DNA of 64,000 nucleotides from Acinetobacter corruptisaponis (GCF_030053775.1 NZ_CP125669.1:2227962-2291961); one strand, 5' to 3'; positions 32,638 through 41,627 are shown, numbered from the stretch's first letter. Notes: a model not told the origin generated them from the sequence alone. Numbers and translations: made by a program.

Positions 32638-33639
32638 TTATTCACCGCTGAGTGAACACTCAAAATTGGTCCGTTCCACCGTACAACGCGCACGCTTCAG
32701 CACGTTCATCATGCTGGCATCGTACACTCCCTGTCTAGTCAAATTCATGCGTCCATCACGCAGTAGTTTCTGGTAGCGGATTTTGTCTTCATTGGACAGT
32801 GTGATTCTTCTCGCATCCATGCCAGCCTCTAGACGCTGTACCGTTGCAAAGTTGCCTGGTAATTTGTTGATGAACCATTGACGTGACTGTGTACCAAAAT
32901 TTGCAGGGAATTTTCCAGGCTTGATAATTAAATCACCAGTAATGTTGACGACTGGAAAATTGAACAATGCCCCATTTGCCAAACCCTTGCTAATTTCCAA
33001 AGGTTTGTAGGCATAGGCAGGAGCGGCGATCACATCGACCTGACCACTGTTAAACTTCTTCACAAAATCTGAGATGTCGGAAGGTACGGCAACCAGGTCG
33101 ATGCTTTCAACAATCGCCTTTTGTGCCTGGTCATAATGGAGGTACGCGAATTTTTTGCCTTTGGCTTTTTCAATGGTGTCAATATTTTTGTCCCGAACAA
33201 AAATATAAGCCAGTCCAACCTGAATAATCCCTGCAACTTCGTGTTTCTCACCACCGACTGACGCAGTTAAACGGTGTTTATTGCGATTATCCAACACAAA
33301 GGTAATGGCTTTTTGGGCAATGGCATTACTGGTGACCGCACCAACCGCATCAATTGAACCAGCAAACTTGTTGTATTTACGGGCGCGCATGGAAGTCATA
33401 TAGACACCGTCACACTTGCCTGCATCAAAATCCTGTTCAGCCTTTTCCTCATCCTGATAGGGAATTAGCTCGACATCGCCCTGCCAGTTTTTGGCGGCCA
33501 GTTTCCATTCCTCGATCAGTTTGTAAGACTCCCCCGCCTTTCCCAACAAATCGAATACGCAAATTTCTTGTTTTGCCTGTACAGGAGTGGTCATGACAAA
33601 TAGAGTCGCAGCACTCAATGCCAAAAGTCCTTTTTTCAT
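32638..33639 (-). CDS. AdeT-like periplasmic protein, paralog 3
   Basis: 333 residues from ATG 33639 (MKKGLLALSAATLF) behind AAGGGA; the frame is open to 33669. Signal ends TPVQA-K. Mature N-terminus EICVFDLLGKAGESYKLIEEW, then GKCDGVYMTSMRARKYNKFAG, NSGQVDVIAAPAYAYKPLE and the C-terminal RARCTVERTNFECSL. Residue pattern shares DGVYMTSMRARKYN with paralogs 4-6 rather than with 2. Separated from paralog 4 by 216 bp including its own leader hairpin. Confidence 0.86.
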   Translation of the reverse strand: MKKGLLALSAATLFVMTTPVQAKQEICVFDLLGKAGESYKLIEEWKLAAKNWQGDVELIPYQDEEKAEQDFDAGKCDGVYMTSMRARKYNKFAGSIDAVGAVTSNAIAQKAITFVLDNRNKHRLTASVGGEKHEVAGIIQVGLAYIFVRDKNIDTIEKAKGKKFAYLHYDQAQKAIVESIDLVAVPSDISDFVKKFNSGQVDVIAAPAYAYKPLEISKGLANGALFNFPVVNITGDLIIKPGKFPANFGTQSRQWFINKLPGNFATVQRLEAGMDARRITLSNEDKIRYQKLLRDGRMNLTRQGVYDASMMNVLKRARCTVERTNFECSLSGE

Positions 33640-33695
33640 CTTGTTTTCCCTTATTTGCTGTTTTTGCATATTTTTCCACCAGCGAGAGACAAATA

Positions 33696-33712
33696 TAGTC
33701 AGATTTTGACTA
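33696..33712. promoter_or_regulatory. Inverted repeat in leader of AdeT-like gene 3
   Basis: TAGTCA (33696-33701) / TGACTA (33707-33712), 57 bp before the start; similar in position, not in sequence, to the hairpins before paralogs 2 and 6. Confidence 0.3.
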
Positions 33713-33855
33713 AAAGCCTAGTCCTTTTATTTACATACGTCGGGTTTTACTGATTTTTAATAGCACTCATCACATTTTATTCCTTGATGAAATATCTATT
33801 TCCAATGCCTGATCATTTTTCCAAATCACCATGCAATTCAACTTTGATTAAGATT

Positions 33856-34863
33856 TTATTCCCCTCCCAACGAACATTCAAAACTGGTCCGTTCCACAGT
33901 GCAGCGGGCACGTTTCAGTACACTCATCATGATTGGGTCATAAATCCCCTGTTTGGTCAGGCTAATTCGTCCATCACGTAACAGTTTTTGATGACGAACC
34001 AGCTCTTCCTTGGGATAACTGACTTTGTATTTTGCTGGAATGTCTTCTTCAAGACGTTTCACCATCGCAAAGCTTTTCGGTAACTGCTGTATGAACCATT
34101 GACGTGATTGGACGCCAAAATTGGCAGGGAATTTTCCAGGACGAATAATCAGGTCACCTGTAATGTTGACCACAGGGAAAAGATACATTGCGCCACCATT
34201 TTCAATGCCTTTCTCAATTTCAAGTGGTTTAAAGGCATAGGCAGGTGCTGCAATCGCATCGACCTGATTACTGTTAAATTTCTTCACAAAATTTGAAATT
34301 TCAGAGGGAATTGCGATCATTTCCAAACTATTGATCACTTCTTTTTGTGCCTCGTCATATTGCAGATAGGCAAACTTTTTTCCCTTGAATTTTTCGATTG
34401 TATTCATGTTTTTGTCATGCACAAAAACATAGGCCAGACCAAACTGTAAGATTCCCGCAACTTCGTAGTTTTGTCCATCCACTATGGTAGATAGACGAGA
34501 TTTATTGCGTTTATCCAGTGCAAAGTGAATTGCCTTTTGCGCCACATGGTTACTGGTCACACCACCAATCGCGTCAATCGAACCTGCAAAACGGTTGTAT
34601 TTACGGGCACGCATGGAGGTCATATACACGCCGTCACATTTCCCTGCCTCAAAGTCACTTTGGGCCTTGGCCTCATCCTGATAAGGAATCAAACGAATAT
34701 CAGCCTGCCAGTTTTTTGCCGTAATTGCCCAGTCCTCGGTGATTTTAAAAGCATCTCCAGCTTTACCCAACAGGTCAAAAACACAAATATTCTGTTTTGC
34801 CTGGGTTTGCCCCGCAACACTGAGCAATATTGCGGTAGCCAAAGCGAATAATCCTTTATTCAT
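33856..34863 (-). CDS. AdeT-like periplasmic protein, paralog 4
   Basis: 335 residues. Signal peptide MNKGLFALATAILLSVAG ending QTQA-K is nearly identical to paralog 5, so these two probably arose by the most recent duplication. ICVFDLLGKAGDAFK, AGKCDGVYMTSMRARKYNRFAG and RARCTVERTSFECSLGGE match the family. It follows paralog 5 by 43 bp and is likely the last gene of a three-gene transcript (6-5-4). Confidence 0.87.
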   Translation of the reverse strand: MNKGLFALATAILLSVAGQTQAKQNICVFDLLGKAGDAFKITEDWAITAKNWQADIRLIPYQDEAKAQSDFEAGKCDGVYMTSMRARKYNRFAGSIDAIGGVTSNHVAQKAIHFALDKRNKSRLSTIVDGQNYEVAGILQFGLAYVFVHDKNMNTIEKFKGKKFAYLQYDEAQKEVINSLEMIAIPSEISNFVKKFNSNQVDAIAAPAYAFKPLEIEKGIENGGAMYLFPVVNITGDLIIRPGKFPANFGVQSRQWFIQQLPKSFAMVKRLEEDIPAKYKVSYPKEELVRHQKLLRDGRISLTKQGIYDPIMMSVLKRARCTVERTSFECSLGGE

Positions 34864-34906
34864 TTCATTCCCCTATAAAATTATTGAATACTCAACAACT
34901 TAAAAT

Positions 34907-35914
34907 CTATTCACCACCCAGTGAGCATTCAAAGCTGGTTCGTTCCACCGTACAGCGGGCACGCTTGAGTACACTCATCATGACGGGGTCGTAAACGCCC
35001 TGTTTGGTCAGGTTAATTCGCCCCTCGCGCAGAATTTTCTGATAGCGTACCTCATCCTCTTTCGGCAACTGCACGATGTATTTTGCGGGAATTCCAGCCT
35101 CAAGTCGCTTCACCATGGTAAAGCTCTTTGGAACCTGTTTTACAAACCATTCCCGTGACTGCACACCAAAATTTTTTGGAAACTTTTCAGGACGAATAAT
35201 CAGGTCACCCGTAATGTTGACCACAGGAAACGTAAACATCGCGCCACTCTTGGCAATGCCTTTCTCAATTTCCAAAGGACGGTAGGCGTAAGCAGGAGAG
35301 GCAATCACATCGACCTGACCAGTGTTAAACTTCTTCACAAAATCTGAAATCTCTGAAGGCACCGAGACCATTTCCAGACTGTCCACAATGGTTTTCTGGG
35401 CAATGTCATATTGTAAATATGCAAACTTCTTGCCCTTGGCTTTCTCAATTGTATTTACATTTTTGTCGCGCACAAAGACATAGGCCAGACCAAACTGCAA
35501 AATCCCTGCAACCTCGTAGTTTTCTCCCTCAACCGTTGCCAGCAAACGGCGCTTGTTACGCTTGTCCAAAGCGAAGCTGATGGCTTTCTGGGCCACATGG
35601 TTACTGGTGACACCGCCAATCGCGTCAATCGAACCCGCAAAACGGTTGTATTTACGGGCGCGCATGGAGGTCATATACACCGCATCGCAGAGACCTGCCT
35701 CAAAATCATTCTGGGCCTTGGCCTCATCCTGATAGGGAATCAGGCGTATATCTGCCTGCCAATCCTTTGCTGTGACAGCCCATTCCTCAGTCACCTTGAA
35801 TGTCTCACCAGCCTTGCCCAGCAAATCAAAAACACATACTTTTTGCTTTGCCTGAGTTTGCCCTGCAACACTCAACAACGCCACGGCAGCCAAAGCAAAC
35901 AACCCCTTATTCAT
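34907..35914 (-). CDS. AdeT-like periplasmic protein, paralog 5
   Basis: 335 residues, same length as paralog 4 and largely similar throughout (shared RFAGSIDAIGGVTSNHVAQK, GDLIIRP, PVMMSVLKRARCTVER). Differences are concentrated in the first domain, for example AGLCDAVYMT in place of AGKCDGVYMT, and in surface charges, as expected for copies drifting in ligand preference (inference). Signal ends QTQA-K. 48 bp after paralog 6 and 43 bp before paralog 4, so co-transcribed. Confidence 0.87.
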   Translation of the reverse strand: MNKGLFALAAVALLSVAGQTQAKQKVCVFDLLGKAGETFKVTEEWAVTAKDWQADIRLIPYQDEAKAQNDFEAGLCDAVYMTSMRARKYNRFAGSIDAIGGVTSNHVAQKAISFALDKRNKRRLLATVEGENYEVAGILQFGLAYVFVRDKNVNTIEKAKGKKFAYLQYDIAQKTIVDSLEMVSVPSEISDFVKKFNTGQVDVIASPAYAYRPLEIEKGIAKSGAMFTFPVVNITGDLIIRPEKFPKNFGVQSREWFVKQVPKSFTMVKRLEAGIPAKYIVQLPKEDEVRYQKILREGRINLTKQGVYDPVMMSVLKRARCTVERTSFECSLGGE

Positions 35915-35962
35915 TTCATTTCCCTATAAAAATTATCAAACGCACAAAAAAACTTAAAAAAT

Positions 35963-36970
35963 CTATTCACCACCAAGGGTACATTCAAAATTGGTCCGAT
36001 CCACCGTACAGCGCGCACGCTTGAGTACATTCATCATGGTGGCGTCATAAATGCCACGTGAGGTCAAGCCAATACGTGCCTCACGCAGGATTTGCTGATA
36101 ACGTGTCCTGTCCTCATTGCTCAGATTCATTTTATATTTGGCGGGTAATTCCGCTTCAATCCGCTGAATCAGGGCAAAGTTGGTATTGAGGCGGTTAATG
36201 AACCAGGCCCTCGAATGTTGGCCAAAACCACTGGAGAATTTTTCTGGCCGAATGATCAGGTCCATGGTCATATTCACCGCTGGAAACTGAATGATTGCCC
36301 CGTCATTTCCCAGCCCCTTATATAATTCCAGTGGCTTGTAGGCATAAGCAGGTGCCGCCATAATGTCGGCCTCACCACTGTTAAACTTTTTGGCAATATC
36401 CGAAATATCGGAAAGGACCGCTTGCCCACCCAGGCTTTTTACGACGATCTTTTGTGCCTCGTCATAAGCCAGTACCGCAAATTTTTTACCCTTGATCTGC
36501 TCAATGGTGTTCATGTTTTTATCTTTTACAAAGATATAAGCCAGACCAATCTGTGAAATACCTGCAACCTCATAGGATTGCTTGCCAATACGGCTGTTTA
36601 GACGGCGCTGGTTACGCCTGTCTAACGCGAAACTAATCGCCTTTTGGGCAATCGCATAGCTGGGAACCGCACCGATTGCATCCACTGATCCCGCAAATTT
36701 GTTATAACTCCGCGCCCGCATGGAGGTCATGTACACGCCATCGCATTTGCCCTGCTCAAAATCATTCTGGGCCTGGGCCTCATTCTGGTAACTCAGTAAA
36801 GTGATGTCACTGTGCCATGTTTTGGCAGCCAGAGCCCATTCCTCCATTGCCTTATAGGCCTCGCCAGATTTTCCCAACAAGTCAAAAACACAAATTTTAG
36901 CGTCTGCGCTGGCCTGCATACTTGCCCCCAGCATCAGCATTGCCCCCACGGCAAGAATCCCTTTCCTCAT
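35963..36970 (-). CDS. AdeT-like periplasmic protein, paralog 6 (first gene of array)
   Basis: 335 residues from ATG 36970 (MRKGILAVGAMLMLG); the open frame extends to 37048 but the signal peptide and ACAGGATTAGGG point to 36970. Signal ends ASADA-K. ICVFDLLGKSGEAYKAMEEW, GKCDGVYMTSMRARSYNKFAG, NSGEADIMAAPAYAYKPLE, RARCTVDRTNFECTLGGE. It combines SGEAYK (as paralog 2) with the DGVYMTSMRAR block of paralogs 3-5. Leads the three-gene unit 6-5-4 and is divergent from yheS. Confidence 0.87.
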   Translation of the reverse strand: MRKGILAVGAMLMLGASMQASADAKICVFDLLGKSGEAYKAMEEWALAAKTWHSDITLLSYQNEAQAQNDFEQGKCDGVYMTSMRARSYNKFAGSVDAIGAVPSYAIAQKAISFALDRRNQRRLNSRIGKQSYEVAGISQIGLAYIFVKDKNMNTIEQIKGKKFAVLAYDEAQKIVVKSLGGQAVLSDISDIAKKFNSGEADIMAAPAYAYKPLELYKGLGNDGAIIQFPAVNMTMDLIIRPEKFSSGFGQHSRAWFINRLNTNFALIQRIEAELPAKYKMNLSNEDRTRYQQILREARIGLTSRGIYDATMMNVLKRARCTVDRTNFECTLGGE

Positions 36971-37050
36971 CCCTAATCCTGTCACTATACTTCTAATCTT
37001 GTTGCTTATTTTTTCATTAAAACTAAATAATAATCTGATTTCCATCACAA

Positions 37051-37072
37051 AAATAGAGTAAAAACTCTATTT
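37051..37072 (-). promoter_or_regulatory. Hairpin AAATAGAG/CTCTATTT in leader of AdeT-like gene 6
   Basis: Arms AAATAGAGT (37051-37059) and ACTCTATTT (37064-37072) with an AAAA loop, 81 bp before the start, followed on the minus strand by TTG. A second palindrome, GATTGAAT (37078-37085) / ATTCAATC (37092-37099), lies just upstream. The other 170 bp up to yheS hold no gene. Confidence 0.5.
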
Positions 37073-37266
37073 TTACTGATTGAATTGCTGGATTCAATCG
37101 AATTGATCTTTAGGGCAGATGCATTGCTGTATTTATATTTCATACCAAACCCAACGAAGTTTGAGGCCAGAATGCAATTTATGAATGAATATTGAATGGC
37201 TGCCAGATAAAAATTTGCTTTCATGCACGTTCACCTTAAAATGCAGCCAACTATTTGTAATTTTGC

Positions 37267-39201
37267 ATGCTCATGATCCAGTTTGACCAAGTTTCATTAC
37301 GCCGTGGTGGGCGAGTCCTCTTTCAGAAAGCATCGATGCAGCTCCATCCTGGCTGGAAAATTGGCCTTACAGGTGTGAATGGTGCGGGTAAATCGACCTT
37401 GTTTGCCGCACTTTTGGGTGACCTTGTTGCAGATGAAGGCAACCTAAGCCGTCCCGCTGTCTGGACAGTGGCGCATATGGCACAGGAAATTAAGGCACTG
37501 GAAATGCCTGCACTGGACTTTGTGCTGTCAGGGGATGAGGAATATTGGCAGATTCAGGAAAAACTGGCACACCCTGAACAGCTCAGCAATGATGATTTGG
37601 CAAAACTACATGGCCGTTTTGATGAGATTCACGGCTATGCCGCACCTGCCAAGGCTGCCCAGCTTATGGCGGGTCTGGGTTTTCTGGACCATCAAATCCG
37701 TTTAAATGTGGCAAGCTTCTCAGGTGGCTGGCGTATGCGCCTCAATCTGGCACGCACGCTGATGAGCCGCTCAGACCTACTGTTGCTGGATGAACCCACC
37801 AACCATTTGGATCTGGATGCAATTCTGTGGCTGGAAGACTGGCTTAAAGCCTATGAGGGCACGCTGGTGTTGATTTCACATGACCGTGACTTCCTTGATG
37901 CCATTACCGACCATATCCTGCACATCGAAAATCAGGAACTCATGCTCTATACAGGCAACTACTCCACCTTTGAAACCACCCGTAGCGAACGCTTGGCACA
38001 ACAGCAACAGGCGTTTGAGAAACAACAGGAAACCCGTGCACATCTACAAAAATTTATTGACCGCTTTAAAGCAAAAGCCACCAAAGCCCGTCAGGCACAA
38101 AGTCGTATTAAACAGCTAGAGCGCATGCAACAGCTTGCGCCTGCGCATGTGGACACGCCATTTACCTTTAGCTTCCGTGAACCCAGCAAAATGAGTTCAC
38201 CGCTGTTAAGTCTGGATATGGCGACAATTGGCTATGGCGATAAAATCATTGCGGAAAAAATCCGCCTGCAAATCACGCCAAGTTCACGCATTGGCTTGTT
38301 GGGGATGAATGGTGCAGGTAAATCAACCCTGATCAAAACATTGGTGGGTGATTTACCGCTCTTGGCAGGCGAGCGCAAAGCCTCGGAACTCTTGAACATC
38401 GGTTATTTTGCCCAGCATCAAATGGATGCACTGGATGCCAATGCCAGCCCAATGCTGCAACTGGCCCGCATTGCAGATAAACAAATCAGTGAAGCTTCCT
38501 TGCGCGCCTTTCTGGGTGGGTTTGGTTTTAGTGGTGAACGTATGGACACCCCATGCGAGAGCTTTTCAGGTGGTGAGCGCGCACGTCTGGCATTGGCCCT
38601 AATCGTATGGCAACGCCCAAATGTATTGATTCTGGACGAACCCACCAACCATCTGGACCTGGATATGCGTCATGCCCTGAGTATGGCATTACAGGATTTT
38701 GAAGGTGCTGTGGTTCTGGTCTCGCATGAACGCCAACTGATTGCCAGCGTCTGCGATGACTTACTGTTGGTTCATGCAGGCAAATGCACAGAGTTTGAGG
38801 GCGATTTACAGGATTATGCGAAATGGTTGCGTGAAGCGCGCCAACAGCAGATCAACGCTCAAAATGCCCTACAGCAACAAAGCAGCAATGCACCCACCCC
38901 AAGTGCAAAAGTGGATAAGGAAGCCCAGCGAAAAGAGGCTGCCCGTCGCCGTGAACTGACCCGCCCGATTCGCAAGAACATCGAAAAGGTTGAGGCACAG
39001 ATTGACAAGGTTCAACCGCGTTTAGCTGAGATTGAACAGGCTTTGGCGGATAGTGCCCTGTATGAAGCGAATCGAAAAGATGACTTGATCAAACTCATGA
39101 ATGAGCAAAATGATTTAAAGGCAAAACTAGAACAATTCGAAGAACAGCTTTTGGAGTTAATGATGGAGCTGGAGGAACTGGAAAGTTCATTCGAAACCTA
39201 A
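37267..39201 (+). CDS. yheS: ABC-F family ATPase YheS-like
   Basis: 644 residues, two ABC domains on one chain, no membrane segments: a ribosome-associated ABC-F protein. First domain: Walker A GVNGAGKSTLF (near 36), signature FSGGWRMRLNLA, Walker B LLLLDEPTNHLD. Second: GMNGAGKSTLI (near 348), FSGGERARLALAL, LILDEPTNHLDLD. The interdomain linker (about 235-300) is the P-site-tRNA-interaction motif region, Gln/Arg-rich and helical. A C-terminal coiled coil follows (EAQIDKVQPRLAEIEQAL). Matches YheS in the FSGGWRMR signature and N-terminus. Transcribed away from the AdeT array. Confidence 0.92.
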   Translation: MLMIQFDQVSLRRGGRVLFQKASMQLHPGWKIGLTGVNGAGKSTLFAALLGDLVADEGNLSRPAVWTVAHMAQEIKALEMPALDFVLSGDEEYWQIQEKLAHPEQLSNDDLAKLHGRFDEIHGYAAPAKAAQLMAGLGFLDHQIRLNVASFSGGWRMRLNLARTLMSRSDLLLLDEPTNHLDLDAILWLEDWLKAYEGTLVLISHDRDFLDAITDHILHIENQELMLYTGNYSTFETTRSERLAQQQQAFEKQQETRAHLQKFIDRFKAKATKARQAQSRIKQLERMQQLAPAHVDTPFTFSFREPSKMSSPLLSLDMATIGYGDKIIAEKIRLQITPSSRIGLLGMNGAGKSTLIKTLVGDLPLLAGERKASELLNIGYFAQHQMDALDANASPMLQLARIADKQISEASLRAFLGGFGFSGERMDTPCESFSGGERARLALALIVWQRPNVLILDEPTNHLDLDMRHALSMALQDFEGAVVLVSHERQLIASVCDDLLLVHAGKCTEFEGDLQDYAKWLREARQQQINAQNALQQQSSNAPTPSAKVDKEAQRKEAARRRELTRPIRKNIEKVEAQIDKVQPRLAEIEQALADSALYEANRKDDLIKLMNEQNDLKAKLEQFEEQLLELMMELEELESSFET

Positions 39202-39473
39202 AAGCTAAAAAAATATCAACCTAACTGGTCAACATCGTCTGGTTAGGTTGAGGCTACTTAAATACCAATAAAGATGTCATGAAACAACAAAAAAATTAGG
39301 CTAAGCTAAAGTTGTAATTTTCCCAGAAAATTGAGCTTTGGGTTCAGGCCCGTTATACTCGACGAGTATCATTTTAAAGTTGAAACTTTCTAATGAAACC
39401 AGAGAGTTAAATTTATTTTAATTTTTTGTACCCCATGTTTGGTTGGTACGTTATTTTGGATCGAACAAACTGC

Positions 39474-40031
39474 ATGAGTTCTTTCGACTTTATTTTTAAT
39501 TTTGAACATTTCCTTCCCATCCTGATTCAGGAATATGGTTTATGGATTTATGCCATCCTGTTCCTGATTATTTTTTTAGAAACAGCTTTTGTGTTTATGT
39601 TCTTTTTGCCAGGCGACAGCCTGTTGCTGACCGTAGGTGCCTTGTGCTCCATGATCGAGATCATGCATCTTGGTTATATGATCAGCTTGCTTTTTGTTGC
39701 CGCAACCCTGGGTTATATGGTCAATTACCATATTGGCCGTCATTTTGGTGACCGTATCTTTAATATGGAATCACGTTTTATCAAACAGGAATATCTGGTA
39801 AAGACCAACACGTTTTTCCTGCGTCACGGTGGCAAAACCATTCTGCTTGCACGTTTTATTCCCTTTGCCCGCTCCTTTGCACCTCTGGCGGCAGGTTCCA
39901 GCAACATGAAGTACTTAAGCTTCTGTCTGTATAATATTTTAGGTGCGTTACTTTGGATTAGTTTATTACTCAGTGCAGGCTACATATTCGGCCATGCAAT
40001 TATTCAGGTCAGTGATCTGGTCGATAATTAA
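39474..40031 (+). CDS. DedA-family membrane protein
   Basis: 185 residues from the ATG at 39474 (MSSFDFIFNFEHF). Membrane segments surround the family motif FLETAFVFMFFLPGDSLLL and the later RFIPFARSFAPLAAGSSNM (conserved Arg-x-x-P-x-x-R), both known to matter in DedA proteins, which act as phospholipid or undecaprenyl-phosphate flippases. The ORF can start at 39426, but the shorter form begins like other DedA proteins. No strong ribosome-binding site is visible. The 272 bp upstream contain only a weak inverted repeat around 39211-39250. Confidence 0.88.
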   Translation: MSSFDFIFNFEHFLPILIQEYGLWIYAILFLIIFLETAFVFMFFLPGDSLLLTVGALCSMIEIMHLGYMISLLFVAATLGYMVNYHIGRHFGDRIFNMESRFIKQEYLVKTNTFFLRHGGKTILLARFIPFARSFAPLAAGSSNMKYLSFCLYNILGALLWISLLLSAGYIFGHAIIQVSDLVDN

Positions 40032-40124
40032 ATCTAGTTTTTATAGAACTGATTTCATCAACCAATCTTGGACAAAAAATGTCTGTCACGCTGGAATTTT
40101 TAGTTTGCAAAACAAATAAACAGA

Positions 40125-40140
40125 TGTTCCACGTGAAACA
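40125..40140. promoter_or_regulatory. parS-type ParB binding site 2
   Basis: TGTTCCACGTGAAACA, exact match to the degenerate parS palindrome. Intergenic, between the DedA gene and the PepSY gene, about 8 kb from the origin. Confidence 0.88.
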
Positions 40141-40211
40141 AAATATTAAAATAATAATGCAAATAATTATCACTTAAATTAATATCTAAACAAATATCCC
40201 TCTTAGGAAAA

Positions 40212-40231
40212 CCAATGATTATTTTCATTGG
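40212..40231. promoter_or_regulatory. Candidate Fur-type operator upstream of PepSY gene
   Basis: CCAATGATTATTTTCATTGG is a palindrome (arms CCAATGA/TCATTGG) of size and AT content like Fur boxes; AAATAATTATCACT at 40161-40174 is a second, weaker candidate. Only partial match to GATAATGATAATCATTATC. Eleven bases before the gene start, so it would overlap the ribosome-binding region. Confidence 0.35.
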
Positions 40232-40241
40232 ATAACGTGCT

Positions 40242-41393
40242 ATGCGCCAAAGCTTATCTTCCGTTAAAAAAACCAATTCACGCTGGTTCCGTCTCAATCT
40301 ATGGATTCACCGCTGGGTCAGTCTTGTGGTGGTGATTCCGTTCGCAATCCTGTCAATTACAGGTGTGATTCTTATTTTCCATGAAGAAATTGATCACGCA
40401 CTTGGGGTGGAACCCACTGCCCTAAGCTCATCCCAGCAACGCCCATTGGCAGATTCAATCGCAACTGCACAAAAAACCTACCCCAATGAACAGGTCATCA
40501 GTACAGGCTATGATCCAGAACACCACCCTGGGGTACTGCTGATTGGCATGGCAAAGCCGAATCAAGGTTTTGAACAGGCACGCTGGCTGTTTGCGGATAT
40601 TGGTTCTGCAAGCCTGATCCAGAAACCGAATGAACGCGATACCCTGACGGGTTTCCTGCTTGAACTACATGCCAACTGGTTTTTGGGATTTATTGGACAA
40701 CTGATTGGTGCGCTGATTGCATTTTTAGTGTTGCTATCCCTGATCTCAGGTTTGGTGGTGTACGCACCCTATGTCAAAAAATTCCTGTTTGGCATTATCC
40801 GTATCGGAAGAGGCCAGCGCCTACTGCAACTGGATTTACATAACCTGATTGGCTCGGCAGTGTTGGGCTGGGCCCTGGTGGTGACATTTACGGGATTCCT
40901 GTTAGGTTTTGGAACGGTGGCGATTGGCGTGTGGCAAATCACGGAACTTAAAGCACTGCAAGAAAAGTATCAGCATGCCACTGTCATCAATCCAAGGCTT
41001 GATCTTGATACGATCTATGCCTCGGCACAAAAGGGGGAATCTGGCTGGCATCCAACCAGTGTCTTTTATCCTAAAACAGAATATTCAACCCAAGGCCACT
41101 ACATGGTGCTGTTACAGGGAAATGAGGGCCTGAATGAAAAAATGCTGAAAGTTGCCTTGGTCAATGCAGAAACGGGCAAGGTTGATACGGTGGAAGAACT
41201 GCCAACCTATCTCAAGGCCATTTTACTGTCACAGCCTCTCCATTTTGGTAATTATGGTGGTATGCCCCTTAAAATCCTCTGGACCTTGTGTACCCTGCTA
41301 ACACTGTTTATCACGCTGAATGGTGCATGGTTATGGTGGGCAAAGCGTCAACAAAAGGGCTTAAAAGGAGTAGGCAATGCAACTGTGGAATAA
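40242..41393 (+). CDS. PepSY-associated transmembrane protein
   Basis: 383 residues. N-terminal cytoplasmic stretch, then WIHRWVSLVVVIPFAILSITG typical of the PepSY_TM family, a periplasmic PepSY-like segment (FHEEIDHALG onward), two further membrane segments around LIGALIAFLVLLSLISGLVVYAP, VVTFTGFLLGFG and a C-terminal one before WWAKRQQ. Homologs (PiuB and others) are linked to siderophore or haem iron reduction, fitting the possible Fur site upstream. Its last codons overlap the next small gene by 17 bp. Confidence 0.82.
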   Translation: MRQSLSSVKKTNSRWFRLNLWIHRWVSLVVVIPFAILSITGVILIFHEEIDHALGVEPTALSSSQQRPLADSIATAQKTYPNEQVISTGYDPEHHPGVLLIGMAKPNQGFEQARWLFADIGSASLIQKPNERDTLTGFLLELHANWFLGFIGQLIGALIAFLVLLSLISGLVVYAPYVKKFLFGIIRIGRGQRLLQLDLHNLIGSAVLGWALVVTFTGFLLGFGTVAIGVWQITELKALQEKYQHATVINPRLDLDTIYASAQKGESGWHPTSVFYPKTEYSTQGHYMVLLQGNEGLNEKMLKVALVNAETGKVDTVEELPTYLKAILLSQPLHFGNYGGMPLKILWTLCTLLTLFITLNGAWLWWAKRQQKGLKGVGNATVE

Positions 41394-41553
41394 ACTCAGC
41401 ACCTTATGGTTGCTTGCACTATGCAGTATTTCAGGGATTGTCGGGATGCTGTTGATGGATGGTTTAGCCGATTTTATTTTTCTAGTGGTGACGCTTTTTC
41501 CCATTTTGATTGCGATATGGCGAGCCTATGTTCTGCAAAGAGATAAAAAATAA
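41377..41553 (+). CDS. 58-residue membrane protein, partner of PepSY protein
   Basis: Short gene starting at ATG 41377, behind AAAGGAG (41365-41370) and overlapping the PepSY stop. The product MQLWNKLSTLWLLALCSISG continues into two membrane helices (GIVGMLLMDGLADFIFLVVT and FPILIAIWRAY) and ends in a charged tail. Overlap and strong ribosome-binding site show it is a real, co-translated gene. Similar small proteins accompany PepSY_TM genes in related bacteria, as far as I recall. Confidence 0.75.
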   Translation: MQLWNKLSTLWLLALCSISGIVGMLLMDGLADFIFLVVTLFPILIAIWRAYVLQRDKK

Positions 41554-41594
41554 GCCACAAACCTTTCAATAATTTCCAATAAAGCAGAAGACTT

Positions 41595-41627
41595 AAAGGC
41601 GGGGCTAATCATTTTAGCCCCGCCTTT
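41595..41627. terminator. Bidirectional terminator between PepSY unit and gyrB
   Basis: Perfect 12-bp arms AAAGGCGGGGCT (41595-41606) and AGCCCCGCCTTT (41616-41627), a GC-rich stem with A/T flanks, between the convergent units. Confidence 0.9.

Noticed and set aside
39202..39473. Inverted repeat CAACCTAAC/GGTTAGGTTG after yheS as terminator
   Set aside because: No T-run follows on either strand and the loop is long; kept only as a weak structure.
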